From assembly GCA_903826865.1 (NCBI GenBank), contig CAIKGD010000048.1:1-64000 (forward strand): DNA of 64,000 nucleotides. The letters are read 5' to 3'. The stretch is from an uncultured Verrucomicrobiota bacterium. GTDB lineage: Bacteria > Verrucomicrobiota > Kiritimatiellia > Kiritimatiellales > Tichowtungiaceae. The notes beneath the pieces were generated by a model. That model was not told the origin of the DNA, did not search any database, and saw only the letters and a program-made list of their open reading frames with translations. Positions 22,752-32,078 of the stretch are shown here, one piece after another. A program made the translations under genes and the position numbers. The stretch's first letter is position 1, and each line of letters starts with the position of its first letter.

Positions 22752-25700
22752 TTATAAATCAAAGTAGTATGCTTGCGGATGGTGGGTGATGAGCGCAAAG
22801 GTGGAAACTTCCGGATCGGCCATAAAGAGTTCAGTGACGTTCAGGCCGATCCGATCCGTATTTAGCAGATCGCAGCAGACTTTATTCATCGCCAGATCGG
22901 GGCAGAGCGCGTAACCGAAACCGAAGCGGCTCTGGTCGAGTTTGCGTTTCCAGATTTCAGTCAGCGTCAGCTCGCCTTCGTTCGATCCCCAGAGCTTGCG
23001 AATCTGTTTGTGCGAATATTCCGCCAGTGCTTCGGCGGTCATAACGGCCAGGCCGTGGAAGAGCAGATAGTCGTGATAACGGTCGGCATCGCGCAGTTCG
23101 TGTTCTTTGGCTATCACTTTGCTTCCGATCGTAACAGCCATCAGCGCGGCGACGTCGCGGTTGGGGCGGAAAAAATCAGCCAGACAAAGTCCGCCCGTTT
23201 TTTTCTGGCGCGGAAAGGGCATCGGAATCGTCCCCCCCGCCGGATTTTCAATGAAAAAGGTATCGCCTTCGGAATGACAGTTGAAAAAGCCGTGAATGAC
23301 CTTCGGTTCAAAGACCTTGCGGGCGAGCTGCTTCATCTCTTCGAGTTTCGGATAGACCTCGTCGTCGAGCAGTTTCTGATATTCGGCATCGGAGAGTTTG
23401 CCTTGTTTATAGCCCCACGCGCCTTTGATCATGCCGTTCAGGTCGAGATATTTCCAGATGTCGTCCAGCAGTATATTTTCCGTCACCGTCGTTTCGATCC
23501 GGACCTTCGGCACCGGAATATCGCGGGCAATCGGCTCCGCCGGCTTTTCGTCTTCCGCCGGCTTAACTTCACATTCGAGTCCGTCGCGGGTCGGCGCGAC
23601 ATATTCGGGCAGTTTGCCGGTATCCTTGAGCGTCTGCATCGCGGCCAGTCCGGCAAAGGCGTCTTTGCAGTAAAGCACGCTTTCCGAGTAGTGCGGACGG
23701 CAGGCCAGATCAACAAACTCCGCTGAAAGTGCCGCGCCGCCGAGCAGTACCGGCGTTTTGAAGCCGGCGTGTTCGAGAATCTTCATATTTTCAGCCATGA
23801 CGGCGGTGGATTTCACCAGCAGTCCGCTCATACCGAGCGCGGCGGCGCTATGCGTTTTCACCGCTTCCATCATCTTTTCGACCGGAACTTTGATGCCGAG
23901 GTCGATCACGTCAAAGCCGTTGTTGGAAAGAATTATGCCGACCAGGTTTTTGCCGATGTCATGCACATCGCCGGCGACAGTTCCGATTACAAACAGTGGA
24001 ACCTTGTCGCCCGCCGCGCTCTTCTTCATAAACGGCTTGATTATATCAACCGCTCTTTTCATCACTTCGGCTGATTTCAGCACGAAAGGAAGCTGCATGA
24101 TGCCGTCGTTAAAAAGGCGTCCGACTTCCTTCATCGCGGGGAGCATAATAGTGTTGAGAATCTCCTCGGCGCTTTTTTCTTTGAGCAGATCGGGAATAGC
24201 GGGGGACAGCCAGGGTGACTTGCCGCGGATGATGGCATCGGTCAGCACATCGGCAGACGGACGGCTTTCAACCGCCTCTTCGACGGTTTCTTTTACCGTT
24301 TCGAACAGGTTGATGTAGTTTTCGAGCGGATCGCCGCCCGAACGGTCGTCGTTCAGCAGCGCCTCGGCCGCCTTGCGAAGATTTTCCGGGATTTCATTAA
24401 GCGGCACAATGGCCGCGACATTGATGATGCAGGCGTCCATACCGGCCTGTACCGCCTGACGTAGAAAAACGGCATTGAGCACTTTTCTCGCCGCCGGTTT
24501 GAGGCCGAACGAAATATTGGAAAGCCCGAGCATCGTCCGTACGCCCGGCAGTCCGGCCTTGATGCGACGGATTGCTTCCAGGGTTTGGACGGCTGCATCG
24601 CGGAGCGTTTTATCGCCGCTGCAAATCGTGAAGGTGAGCGGATCAATCAGCAGTTCTTCCGCTTTGAGTCCCCGTTCAATGCAGAACGCAACCAGCCGTT
24701 TAGCGACGGCGACTTTTTCGGCGGCGGTCATCGCCATGCCTTTTTCATCAATGGTCAGCGCAACCAGCGCCGCGCCATAGCGCCGGGCCATCGGGACGAC
24801 CCGCTCCGCGCGCGCGCCGCCGTCTTCAAAGTTGATCGAGTTGATCAGCGCCCGGCCGCCGTAGCACTTCAGCGCGTCTTCGATTACATCGGCTGAGGTG
24901 GAATCAATCATCATCGGAATGCGGCATTCGCGCGCCATACGCGGCACCAGTACAGCGATGTCTTTGTGCTCATCGCGACCGGCATAGCCGCAGCTCAGAT
25001 CGAGGACATGCGCGCCGGTTTCTTCCTGTTCCGTCAGCATGTGAAAGGCATTTTCGTAATCATTCGTCAGCAGTGTGTCGCGGAATTTTTTCGAACCGGT
25101 GGCGTTGGCGCGTTCGCCGATATACAGCGGTGCGGGTTCCTGGGTCAGATCGACCGGCGAAAAAAGGCTCGCCACCTGCTCTATGTATTTCTTCTTTTCG
25201 ATATTCGGTATTCGATATTCGATATTCGCCAGTTGCTTCCGCAACTGGCGAATGTGCTCCGGCGTGGTTCCGCAGCAGCCGCCGACAATGGACAGTCCGT
25301 TCTGCGCGGCGAGCGCGGCGACTTTTTCAGCAAAAGGCTTCGGTTTGAGCGGGTAGGAGACTTTCCCGTCGGCGGTGGCTTCCGGCATGCCGGCGTTCGG
25401 CATACAAGCTAGCATACCCGGCCAGATTTCGTTGAGCGTGTCGAGGTGGTGCTCCATCGCGTCAGGACCGGTTGCGCAATTCAGGCCGAGTACATCAATC
25501 GGATACGGCGCGAGAATGGCCGCGGCGGCGGATACGCTGGTGCCGACCAGCATCGTTCCGGTGGCTTCAACGGTGACCGAGACGTAGCGGACGACAGGAC
25601 TGTCCGGGCCGAGAACGTCATCCGCGGCGGCCAGCACCGCTTTGATCTGAAGCGGGTCCTGACAGGTTTCGATAATCAGACCGTCCGCGCCGCCGTCAAT

Positions 25701-26135
25701 CAAACCCTGGATCTGGATTTTGCAGGCGGCGCAGAGCTGATCGAACGAAATCTGGCCCAGCGATGGCAGTTTCGTGCCGGGGCCGATTGAGCCGAAGACG
25801 TAGCGCGGCTGTTCCGGCGTTGAAAATTCATCGGCGCATTCGCGGGCAAGCCGCGCGGCGGTCTTATTAATTTCATAGGCGCGGCCGGCTAGGCCGTATT
25901 CGCCGAGCGTTACCGGAGAGGCACCGAACGTGTTGGTTTCAACGGCATCCGCGCCGGCTTCGAAATAGGCGCGGTGCAGACAGCGGATGATATCGGGCGC
26001 GGATACGTTCAGCCATTCGTTGCAGCCCTCGTAAGCACCCCACTGTTCACGGGTGACGGTCTGGTTCTGCAGGAAGGTGCCCGCCGCCCCATCAAACAGC
26101 AGGGGGCCGGTTTTCAGTTTTTCTCTCAGTGTCAT
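22752..26135 (-). CDS. metH: Cobalamin-dependent methionine synthase
   Basis: MetH transfers the methyl group of 5-methyl-tetrahydrofolate to homocysteine through cobalamin. All four modules are present in order: the homocysteine domain with zinc cysteines (LGLNCATGP and VGGCCGTTPEHI), the pterin domain (YIGERANATGSKKFRD), the B12 domain with DxHxxG (VAGDVHDIGKNLVGIILSNN), and a C-terminal AdoMet activation domain (RFGFGYALCPD). An unusual linker follows the first module, encoded by a palindromic repeat at 25199-25253. The ATG at 26135 gives the natural start of the first domain; a TTG at 26171 with AAGGA ahead would add 12 residues. It begins about 70 bp after clpB on the same strand (31 bp if the TTG is used), so co-transcription is possible. 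Confidence 0.96.
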   Translation of the reverse strand: MTLREKLKTGPLLFDGAAGTFLQNQTVTREQWGAYEGCNEWLNVSAPDIIRCLHRAYFEAGADAVETNTFGASPVTLGEYGLAGRAYEINKTAARLARECADEFSTPEQPRYVFGSIGPGTKLPSLGQISFDQLCAACKIQIQGLIDGGADGLIIETCQDPLQIKAVLAAADDVLGPDSPVVRYVSVTVEATGTMLVGTSVSAAAAILAPYPIDVLGLNCATGPDAMEHHLDTLNEIWPGMLACMPNAGMPEATADGKVSYPLKPKPFAEKVAALAAQNGLSIVGGCCGTTPEHIRQLRKQLANIEYRIPNIEKKKYIEQVASLFSPVDLTQEPAPLYIGERANATGSKKFRDTLLTNDYENAFHMLTEQEETGAHVLDLSCGYAGRDEHKDIAVLVPRMARECRIPMMIDSTSADVIEDALKCYGGRALINSINFEDGGARAERVVPMARRYGAALVALTIDEKGMAMTAAEKVAVAKRLVAFCIERGLKAEELLIDPLTFTICSGDKTLRDAAVQTLEAIRRIKAGLPGVRTMLGLSNISFGLKPAARKVLNAVFLRQAVQAGMDACIINVAAIVPLNEIPENLRKAAEALLNDDRSGGDPLENYINLFETVKETVEEAVESRPSADVLTDAIIRGKSPWLSPAIPDLLKEKSAEEILNTIMLPAMKEVGRLFNDGIMQLPFVLKSAEVMKRAVDIIKPFMKKSAAGDKVPLFVIGTVAGDVHDIGKNLVGIILSNNGFDVIDLGIKVPVEKMMEAVKTHSAAALGMSGLLVKSTAVMAENMKILEHAGFKTPVLLGGAALSAEFVDLACRPHYSESVLYCKDAFAGLAAMQTLKDTGKLPEYVAPTRDGLECEVKPAEDEKPAEPIARDIPVPKVRIETTVTENILLDDIWKYLDLNGMIKGAWGYKQGKLSDAEYQKLLDDEVYPKLEEMKQLARKVFEPKVIHGFFNCHSEGDTFFIENPAGGTIPMPFPRQKKTGGLCLADFFRPNRDVAALMAVTIGSKVIAKEHELRDADRYHDYLLFHGLAVMTAEALAEYSHKQIRKLWGSNEGELTLTEIWKRKLDQSRFGFGYALCPDLAMNKVCCDLLNTDRIGLNVTELFMADPEVSTFALITHHPQAYYFDL
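25199..25253. repeat. Direct repeats plus a 13-bp perfect hairpin inside metH
   Basis: Iterated ATATTCG/GTATTCG units (25199-25228) run into ATTCGCCAGTTGC (25224-25236), loop TTCC, and GCAACTGGCGAAT (25241-25253). The segment is read in frame as a linker (LRKQLANIEYRIPNIEKKK) between the homocysteine and pterin domains. Confidence 0.75.
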
Positions 26136-26202
26136 GCCGCGCAACCTAACAAACGGCTTCCGTTCCGACAATAAGAATCCTTAAATCCGGATAAACGGAT
26201 TT

Positions 26203-28818
26203 TTAGTTTTCCGCCGGCTGGAAAACCAGCCTGCCGTTTTCCATTCCGGCGCGGACGGCGGAACCGTTGCTGATTTCGCCGGAAATCAGACTGCGGGCAA
26301 GCTGCGTTTCGAAATGGTGCTGAATGAACCGCTTGAGCGGACGCGCGCCGTACACCGGATCGAAGCCTTCTTCGACGATGTGCTTTTTAACTTCGTCACT
26401 GACTTCGAGCCGGATATCGCGGGCGGCGAGCCGTTTGCGCAGATCGTTGAGAAGCAGTTCAACAATCCGGCCGATTTCCGCTTCGGTGAGCGGTTTGAAG
26501 AGGACGGTGTCATCCAGCCGGTTGAGGAATTCCGGGCGGAAGTTTTCCTTGAGCATCGCCATGACCTGATCGCGGGTTTCTTCCGTAATGCGGCCCTGCC
26601 GTCCGATGCCTTCGAGCAGCAGCGTCGAGCCGATGTTGCTGGTCATAATGACGATGGTATTCTTGAAGCTGACGGTGTGACCCTGCGAGTCCGTCAGCCG
26701 GCCGTCGTCAAAGATTTGCAGCAGGATGTTGAAGACATCCGGATGCGCTTTTTCAATTTCATCGAGCAGAACAACGGAGTAAGGCTTGCGGCGCACGGCT
26801 TCGGTGAGCTGTCCTCCTTCGTCGTAGCCGATATAGCCCGGCGGTGCTCCGATGAGACGCGAAACGGTGTGCTTTTCCATGTATTCGCTCATATCGATGC
26901 GTACCATGTGTTCGTCGCTGTCGAAGAGTTCAAAGGCGAGCGCCCGGGCCAGTTCGGTTTTGCCGACGCCGGTCGGGCCGAGAAACAGGAATGCACCGAT
27001 CGGGCGGTTGGGATTGCTTATCCCGGCGCGGGCGCGCAGGACGGCATCCGCAACAACCTGTACGGCTTCATCCTGTCCGATAATGCGCTGATGAAGCTGA
27101 TCGCCTAGTTTAAGGAGTTTTTCGCGTTCGCCTTCCAGCAGCCGGGTGAGCGGTATACCGGTCCAGCGGGCGACCACTTCGGCGATTTCCTCTTCGGTGA
27201 CCTCTTCGCGGAGCAGGCTTTTGCCGGAGGAAGGTTCTTTCAGTTTCTCTTCGTGCTCGCGAAGCTGCTTTTCGAGTTGCGGGATGGTGCCGTGGCGGAG
27301 TTTGGCGGTGCGCTCCAGATCGTAGGCGCGTTCGGCCTCCGTGCTTTCACGCCTGGCGAGATCCAGCGCTTCGCGCAGGTCGCGTACCTTCTGGATGCCG
27401 CCTTTTTCGTTTTCCCACTGGGTGCGAAACGTTTTTTCTTCGGCCTTAAGATCGGCCAGCTCCTTCTGAAGCGTTTCGAGCCGCTCCTTGCTGGCTTTGT
27501 CTTTTTCCTTCTTCAGGGCGGTTTCCTCAATTTCCAGCCGCATGACTTTCCGGGAAATTTCGTCCAGCTCAGCGGGGAGTGAATCAATTTCCGTGCGGAT
27601 CGAAGCGCAGGCTTCGTCCATCAGGTCGATGGCTTTGTCCGGCAGGAACCGTTCGGTGATGTAACGGTCGGACAGCGTGGCGGCTGCAACCAGCGCGGTG
27701 TCTTTAATATGTACACCGTGATGCACTTCGAACCGTTCGCGCAGTCCGCGAAGAATCGAAATGGTGTCTTCGACGCTGGGCATATCGACCATTACCGGCT
27801 GGAAACGCCGTTCAAGCGCGGCATCTTTTTCGATGTATTTACGGTGCTCGTCCAGCGTAGTGGCGCCGATACAGTGCAGTTCGCCGCGCGCCAGCATCGG
27901 CTTGAGCATATTGCCCGCGTCGGTCGATCCCTCCGTGCGGCCTGCACCGACGATGTTGTGCAGTTCGTCGATGAAGAGAATGATGCGGCCGTCTGCGGAT
28001 TTTATTTCATTCAGCACGGCTTTCAGCCGTTCTTCGAATTTACCGCGGTATTTTGCACCGGCCATCAGTGACGTCATATCGAGCGCGAAGATGGTTTTAT
28101 CTTTCAGTCCTTCCGGCACGTCGCCGCGCACAATGCGATGGGCCAGCCCTTCAACGATGGCGGTTTTGCCGACGCCCGGCTCGCCGATCAGCACCGGATT
28201 ATTTTTGGTTTTACGCGACAGAATGCGGATGACCGACCGGATTTCGGCATCGCGGCCGATCACCGGATCGAGCTTGCCGGAGCGGGCCAGCTCGACCAGA
28301 TCCTGTCCGTACTTTTTCAGGGCGTCATAAGAACCTTCCGGATTATCGGAGGTGACGCGCTGATTCCCGCGGATCGTTTTGAGCGCTTCAAGGATCCGGT
28401 TGCGGGTGACACTCAGTTCATCGAGAATTCTCCCGGCGACCGTTTTTGTTTTTTCATCGGCAAAGGCCAGCAGCAGATGTTCGACGGAAATAAAACCGTC
28501 GCCCAGCTTCTGCATTTCCTTTTGCGCTTTGACCATTAATCCGTCGAGCCGCTGGGTTACAAAAATTTTCCCCGCCTCAGTTCCGGGGCCGGAGACCGAA
28601 GGTGTTTTTTTCAACTCCTGCTCCAGCCTCGCCATAGCGGTCGGGGCGGAGGCATCCATCCGTTCGAAGAGTTGCGGAGCAAGCCCGTCCTCCTGACGGA
28701 GCAGGACTAAAAGCAGATGCTCGCCATCCACCTGCTGGTGTCCGTATTCAGCGGCCAACGCCTGCGCTGTCTGAAAAGCCTCGCGAACCTTCTGGGTCAT
28801 ATTGTTAAAGTCGATCAT
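26203..28818 (-). CDS. clpB: ATP-dependent disaggregase ClpB
   Basis: ClpB is a hexameric AAA+ chaperone that rescues aggregated proteins with DnaK. The 871-residue protein has the N-terminal Clp repeats ([20 protein letters not shown]), the first ATPase with GEPGVGKT (residues 212-219), the long coiled-coil middle domain (about 405-530), and the second ATPase with [15 protein letters not shown]. The C-terminus [17 protein letters not shown] is typical. Full length and intact. The 5' region holds a palindrome (28882-28897) but no CIRCE element. metH follows on the same strand. Confidence 0.97.
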   Translation of the reverse strand: MIDFNNMTQKVREAFQTAQALAAEYGHQQVDGEHLLLVLLRQEDGLAPQLFERMDASAPTAMARLEQELKKTPSVSGPGTEAGKIFVTQRLDGLMVKAQKEMQKLGDGFISVEHLLLAFADEKTKTVAGRILDELSVTRNRILEALKTIRGNQRVTSDNPEGSYDALKKYGQDLVELARSGKLDPVIGRDAEIRSVIRILSRKTKNNPVLIGEPGVGKTAIVEGLAHRIVRGDVPEGLKDKTIFALDMTSLMAGAKYRGKFEERLKAVLNEIKSADGRIILFIDELHNIVGAGRTEGSTDAGNMLKPMLARGELHCIGATTLDEHRKYIEKDAALERRFQPVMVDMPSVEDTISILRGLRERFEVHHGVHIKDTALVAAATLSDRYITERFLPDKAIDLMDEACASIRTEIDSLPAELDEISRKVMRLEIEETALKKEKDKASKERLETLQKELADLKAEEKTFRTQWENEKGGIQKVRDLREALDLARRESTEAERAYDLERTAKLRHGTIPQLEKQLREHEEKLKEPSSGKSLLREEVTEEEIAEVVARWTGIPLTRLLEGEREKLLKLGDQLHQRIIGQDEAVQVVADAVLRARAGISNPNRPIGAFLFLGPTGVGKTELARALAFELFDSDEHMVRIDMSEYMEKHTVSRLIGAPPGYIGYDEGGQLTEAVRRKPYSVVLLDEIEKAHPDVFNILLQIFDDGRLTDSQGHTVSFKNTIVIMTSNIGSTLLLEGIGRQGRITEETRDQVMAMLKENFRPEFLNRLDDTVLFKPLTEAEIGRIVELLLNDLRKRLAARDIRLEVSDEVKKHIVEEGFDPVYGARPLKRFIQHHFETQLARSLISGEISNGSAVRAGMENGRLVFQPAEN

Positions 28819-28881
28819 TGTAAACTTCCTTCGCAGTTAGTTCATTACACACTCAACAGCATCGAATATGCCACTGGGTCG

Positions 28882-28897
28882 TATCTTATATAAGATA
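28882..28897. promoter_or_regulatory. Perfect 16-bp palindrome upstream of clpB
   Basis: TATCTTATATAAGATA lies 64 bp before the clpB start in an AT-rich stretch. It could be an operator or contain the -10 region of the clpB promoter. No HrcA-type CIRCE repeat is seen. Confidence 0.4.
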
Positions 28898-29001
28898 TTA
28901 AAAAATAAAGAGTTATAAAAAATAACCGAATGTTATCCGGCAATGAAATTGTGACAAATTGGCGCCGTGTGACGTGGTTAAGCCCGGCCGTTTTTCTCAG
29001 G

Positions 29002-29772
29002 TCACTGATAGACCATGTATTTTTGCCGGTAGTCGGCGGCAGTCAAGCCTGTGTGCTGTTTGAATGCGCGGCAGAAATTTTCGGTGTTGGCGTAGCCGAC
29101 TTCCTGTGCAAGTACCTTGATCGGTGTGTTCGATGTCGCCAGAGCGTGGCGTGCCGCCTGCATACGCTGCCGGATTAAGTACTGGTGAGGAGTGACTTTA
29201 ACAAACGCCCTGAAGTGGGCATGTAAATGCGAAGGGCTTAGTTCTGCCCGGGCGGCCAAATCATTGATTGCAATGTCTTCTGCGTAGTGTTTTTCGATGT
29301 ACACCATCACCGCCGCAACGCGCGGCGGAATCTGCTGCTTGGATTTCCGGCGGAACAGATCCAGCCGGAACCTGAACTGACTCCAGATCAAGTCTCCCAG
29401 AATCTCCTGATCGACACGGGTGTGGTGGCGGGCGTAGAGCATTTCGTGAGCGAAACTGACGGCCTGATTGATGTCTTCCCAGAAGAATGCCTTGGGCCAG
29501 ACTTCTTTGTCCGCAATTAAAGCGGTGTTAAATGAAACGGTTATGCACTCATAATGGCTGTCCGGTTCCGAACGCCAGACGGTGTGCTGTCCTGCCGAGT
29601 GGACAAATATCCATCCTGCGCCATGCAGTTCTGACCGGTCGCTATCCGGCGAGTATACAGAACCGGCGGTGATCAGTTCAAAGCACAGCATGTTTTCGGG
29701 GATTTTAAACGGCTTCGGAGCGCCGCCTTTTCCACTGGTGTAGTAGCCCATCCGGATCACTTTGGAGGTCAT
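29002..29772 (-). CDS. AraC-family transcriptional regulator
   Basis: The 256-residue protein has an N-terminal cupin-like sensor region (residues 1-150) and a C-terminal double helix-turn-helix: YAEDIAINDLAARAELSPSH, then VKVLAQEVGYANTENFCRAF-type recognition sequence (IKVLAQEVGYANTENFCRAF). ATG 29772 is chosen over an upstream TTG (29802) because of a GGTGAT site. It is transcribed away from a sugar isomerase/dehydrogenase operon across a short shared promoter region, so it most likely controls those genes in response to a sugar or derivative. Confidence 0.93.
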   Translation of the reverse strand: MTSKVIRMGYYTSGKGGAPKPFKIPENMLCFELITAGSVYSPDSDRSELHGAGWIFVHSAGQHTVWRSEPDSHYECITVSFNTALIADKEVWPKAFFWEDINQAVSFAHEMLYARHHTRVDQEILGDLIWSQFRFRLDLFRRKSKQQIPPRVAAVMVYIEKHYAEDIAINDLAARAELSPSHLHAHFRAFVKVTPHQYLIRQRMQAARHALATSNTPIKVLAQEVGYANTENFCRAFKQHTGLTAADYRQKYMVYQ

Positions 29773-29889
29773 TTTATCACCGTAAATAATAGTTTTGGTC
29801 AATTTACAATATTCAAACAGCCTATTAATATAGACAACATATCAGTTCGTGTCACAGTTTTTATCATAACGAAAAAAGGAGAGACTCAG

Positions 29890-30705
29890 ATGATTCCTGA
29901 AATTACGGTTCAGTTATACAGCGTACGAGAGCAGGCGGCAGCGGATTATGAAGGCACGATCCGCGCGATTGCAGAGATGGGCTTCGGGAATGTGGAGCCG
30001 GCCGGGTTTCCCGGTACGACTGCGGAAAAGGCAGCCAAACTTTTCAAGGAGCTTGGGCTTAAAGCACCTTCCTGTCACGGCGCTCTGCCGGTCGGAGAGA
30101 ACAAAAATAAAATCATTGAAGACGCGCTGATGCTGGGACACAAATACATCATCAGCGGCTGCCCGCCGGAGTTTAAAAAGAATTTTGCTTCGGCAGATGC
30201 GGTCAAAGCGACGGCCGAGCTGTATTGCAAAGCGGCCGAATTTGTCGCCCGGCACGGCCTGCAGGTGGGCTACCATAATCACGACTGGGATCTTGCAGTG
30301 ATTGATGGCCAGCTGGGTTATAAGCTCTTCCTCGAAAACACTCCGGCAAGTGTTCTTTGGGAAGCCGATATTTACTGGGTGACCAAAGCCGGACTTGATC
30401 CGGTCAAATTCATCAAGGAAATCGGAGCACGAGGCAGAGTTCTTCACTTCAAAGATGGGGTTATTAATCAGGCAGACTCGTTCAAGGAAGCCGAAACGAA
30501 GGATGGCAAAATCATGGTCAGCCAGTCCAAACCGTTCCGGCCTGCCGGTAAAGGAGAGGTGAATCTGATCGGCTCGTCTAAAGCGGCGGTTTACGCGAAG
30601 TATATCGCTGTCGAACTCGACAGCTATGACGGCAACATGATGCAGGCTGTGCAGGAGAGCTACGCTTATCTGACTTCAAAAGGCATCGCACGCGGCAGAA
30701 AATAA
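29890..30705 (+). CDS. Sugar phosphate isomerase/epimerase (xylose isomerase-like TIM barrel)
   Basis: The 271-residue protein fits the AP_endonuc_2/xylose isomerase-like family: VQLYSVREQAAADYEGTIRA, VEPAGFPGTT, GYHNHDWDL (metal-binding His), VLWEADIYWVTKAGLDPVKF and HFKDG (metal site). Such enzymes isomerise or epimerise sugars or cyclitols, often next to a Gfo/Idh dehydrogenase, as here. An AAAGGAGAGA ribosome binding site precedes the ATG. First gene of a two-gene operon divergent from the AraC regulator. Confidence 0.9.
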   Translation: MIPEITVQLYSVREQAAADYEGTIRAIAEMGFGNVEPAGFPGTTAEKAAKLFKELGLKAPSCHGALPVGENKNKIIEDALMLGHKYIISGCPPEFKKNFASADAVKATAELYCKAAEFVARHGLQVGYHNHDWDLAVIDGQLGYKLFLENTPASVLWEADIYWVTKAGLDPVKFIKEIGARGRVLHFKDGVINQADSFKEAETKDGKIMVSQSKPFRPAGKGEVNLIGSSKAAVYAKYIAVELDSYDGNMMQAVQESYAYLTSKGIARGRK

Positions 30706-30716
30706 GGAAACGGATC

Positions 30717-31826
30717 ATGGCTAAAAAGAAAACAATCGGTGTCGGAATCATTGGCTGCGGAAATATCTGTCAGGCTTACTTTAATGGCGTCAAAGCCTTT
30801 GAAGTGCTCCGGATGGTTTCCTGCGCGGACATTAATATGAAGGCTGCGCGGGCCAAAGCACAAGAGAACGGCTGCAAAGCTGAAACCGTTAAAGAGCTTC
30901 TGGCGAACAAAGAAGTTGATCTAGTGATCAATCTCACCGTTCCGGCAGTCCACGCCGAGGTCAGTCTTGCGGCGCTCAAAGCCGGCAAGCATGTACACTG
31001 TGAAAAACCGCTGGCGGTCAGTCTGAAAGACGGAAAAGCCGTCATGGATCTGGCGACGAAAAAAGGGCTGCTGGTCGGATGCGCGCCGGATACGTTCATG
31101 GGTGCCGGGCTTCAGACCAGCCGGAAGCTGATCGATGACGGATGGATCGGCCGGGTTGTCGGCGGAACTGTATTCCTGATGTCGCGCGGTCCCGAGTCGT
31201 GGCACCCGAACCCTGCGTTTTTTTATAAGGCGGGAGCCGGGCCGATGTTCGATATGGGGCCGTACTACATAACCGCACTGGTGCATCTGCTGGGGCCGGT
31301 TAAATCGGTGAGTGCGATTACCTCGCGTGCATTTGAATCACGGACGGCCACCTGCAAAGAACATTTCGGCGAACAGCTTCCGGTCAGCGTTCCGACGCAC
31401 TATACCGGCTCGCTGGAATTTCATTCCGGGGCGACTGTCACGGCAACCATCTCCTTTGATGTACACCGTCACGGACACAGTCCGATCGAGCTTTACGGAA
31501 CCGAAGGATCCTTGAAAGTGCCGGATCCGAACAAGTTTGGAGGATCCGTTGAACTGTTCAGTGCCGTTGCCAAAGAATGGCAGACTCAGGCGCTGAGTCA
31601 TCCTTATGCGGATAATATGCGCGGCATCGGCGCGGCCGATCTGGCGTATGCGATTCTCGGCAAACGCAAACACCGCGCCAGCGGGGATCTTGCATACCAC
31701 GTACTTGAGGTCATGCACGCATTCGAAAAATCATCGAACGCAAAGAAACATGTAATGATCGAGTCCAAACCGGACCGGCCGGCGGCGATTCCATTGGGGC
31801 TTATCCATGGTCGCCTAGATAACTGA
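30717..31826 (+). CDS. Gfo/Idh/MocA-family NAD(P)-dependent oxidoreductase
   Basis: The 369-residue protein has an N-terminal Rossmann fold (IGVGIIGCGNICQAYFNGVK), the family motif HCEKPLAVSLKDGKAVMDLA with the catalytic Lys, and GPMFDMGPYYITALVHLLGP with conserved Asp and His/Tyr positions. Enzymes of this family oxidise or reduce sugars and inositols. It follows the isomerase after 11 bp and is followed by a strong intrinsic terminator (31853-31882), so the operon has two genes. The substrate is unknown. Confidence 0.93.
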   Translation: MAKKKTIGVGIIGCGNICQAYFNGVKAFEVLRMVSCADINMKAARAKAQENGCKAETVKELLANKEVDLVINLTVPAVHAEVSLAALKAGKHVHCEKPLAVSLKDGKAVMDLATKKGLLVGCAPDTFMGAGLQTSRKLIDDGWIGRVVGGTVFLMSRGPESWHPNPAFFYKAGAGPMFDMGPYYITALVHLLGPVKSVSAITSRAFESRTATCKEHFGEQLPVSVPTHYTGSLEFHSGATVTATISFDVHRHGHSPIELYGTEGSLKVPDPNKFGGSVELFSAVAKEWQTQALSHPYADNMRGIGAADLAYAILGKRKHRASGDLAYHVLEVMHAFEKSSNAKKHVMIESKPDRPAAIPLGLIHGRLDN

Positions 31827-31852
31827 AGCTGAAACAACTGTCTTGCAAAAGT

Positions 31853-31882
31853 AAAAGCCGACCCAAAATGGATCGGCTTTTT
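31853..31882 (+). terminator. Intrinsic terminator of the sugar operon
   Basis: AAAAGCCGA (31853-31861) pairs with TCGGCTTTT (31873-31881) across an 11-nt loop and ends in a T-run. Confidence 0.85.
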
Positions 31883-31887
31883 CAGTT

Positions 31888-31910
31888 TGGCGGAGAGGGG
31901 GGGATTCGAA
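31888..31910 (-). repeat. Left attachment site (copy of the tRNA-Ser 3' end)
   Basis: The sequence TGGCGGAGAGGGGGGGATTC plus GAA is identical to 38458-38480. After it the match stops, so this is a partial tRNA copy and not a gene. Confidence 0.85.
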
Positions 31911-31970
31911 TCTCTGCCTTTGCCCAATAAAGACGGGGGTGAAACGTTACTCTGTCATTCCTTTTTACAC

Positions 31971-32078
31971 TTATACCCTGATTTGTCTCGGGTTGTCCAG
32001 TCGTGGGACACACTGCCCGAGGTGATTAAGAACGCAATCATCTCTTTGGTCGATTCGACCCAAGGAGGTGCAAAATGA
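31971..32078 (+). pseudogene. Gene tail fragment next to the left attachment site
   Basis: An open frame reads LYPDLSRVVQSWDTLPEVIK, then NAIISLVDS, to a stop overlapping the initiator start. The pattern resembles a short conserved tail (LARVVxxWxxLPxxIxxxIxxLV) that I recall near integrase genes, but there is no start or body, so it looks like a remnant left at the element's end. Confidence 0.35.

Noticed and set aside
26136-26202. Cobalamin riboswitch ahead of metH
   Set aside because: The gap after clpB is only about 31-67 bp, too short to hold one, and no B12-box sequence is seen.
28819-29001. CIRCE heat-shock operator upstream of clpB
   Set aside because: No TTAGCACTC-N9-GAGTGCTAA-like repeat is present; only an unrelated AT-rich palindrome.
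31888-31925. Second tRNA-Ser gene
   Set aside because: Only the last 23 bp match the tRNA. There is no anticodon arm, so it is an attachment-site copy.
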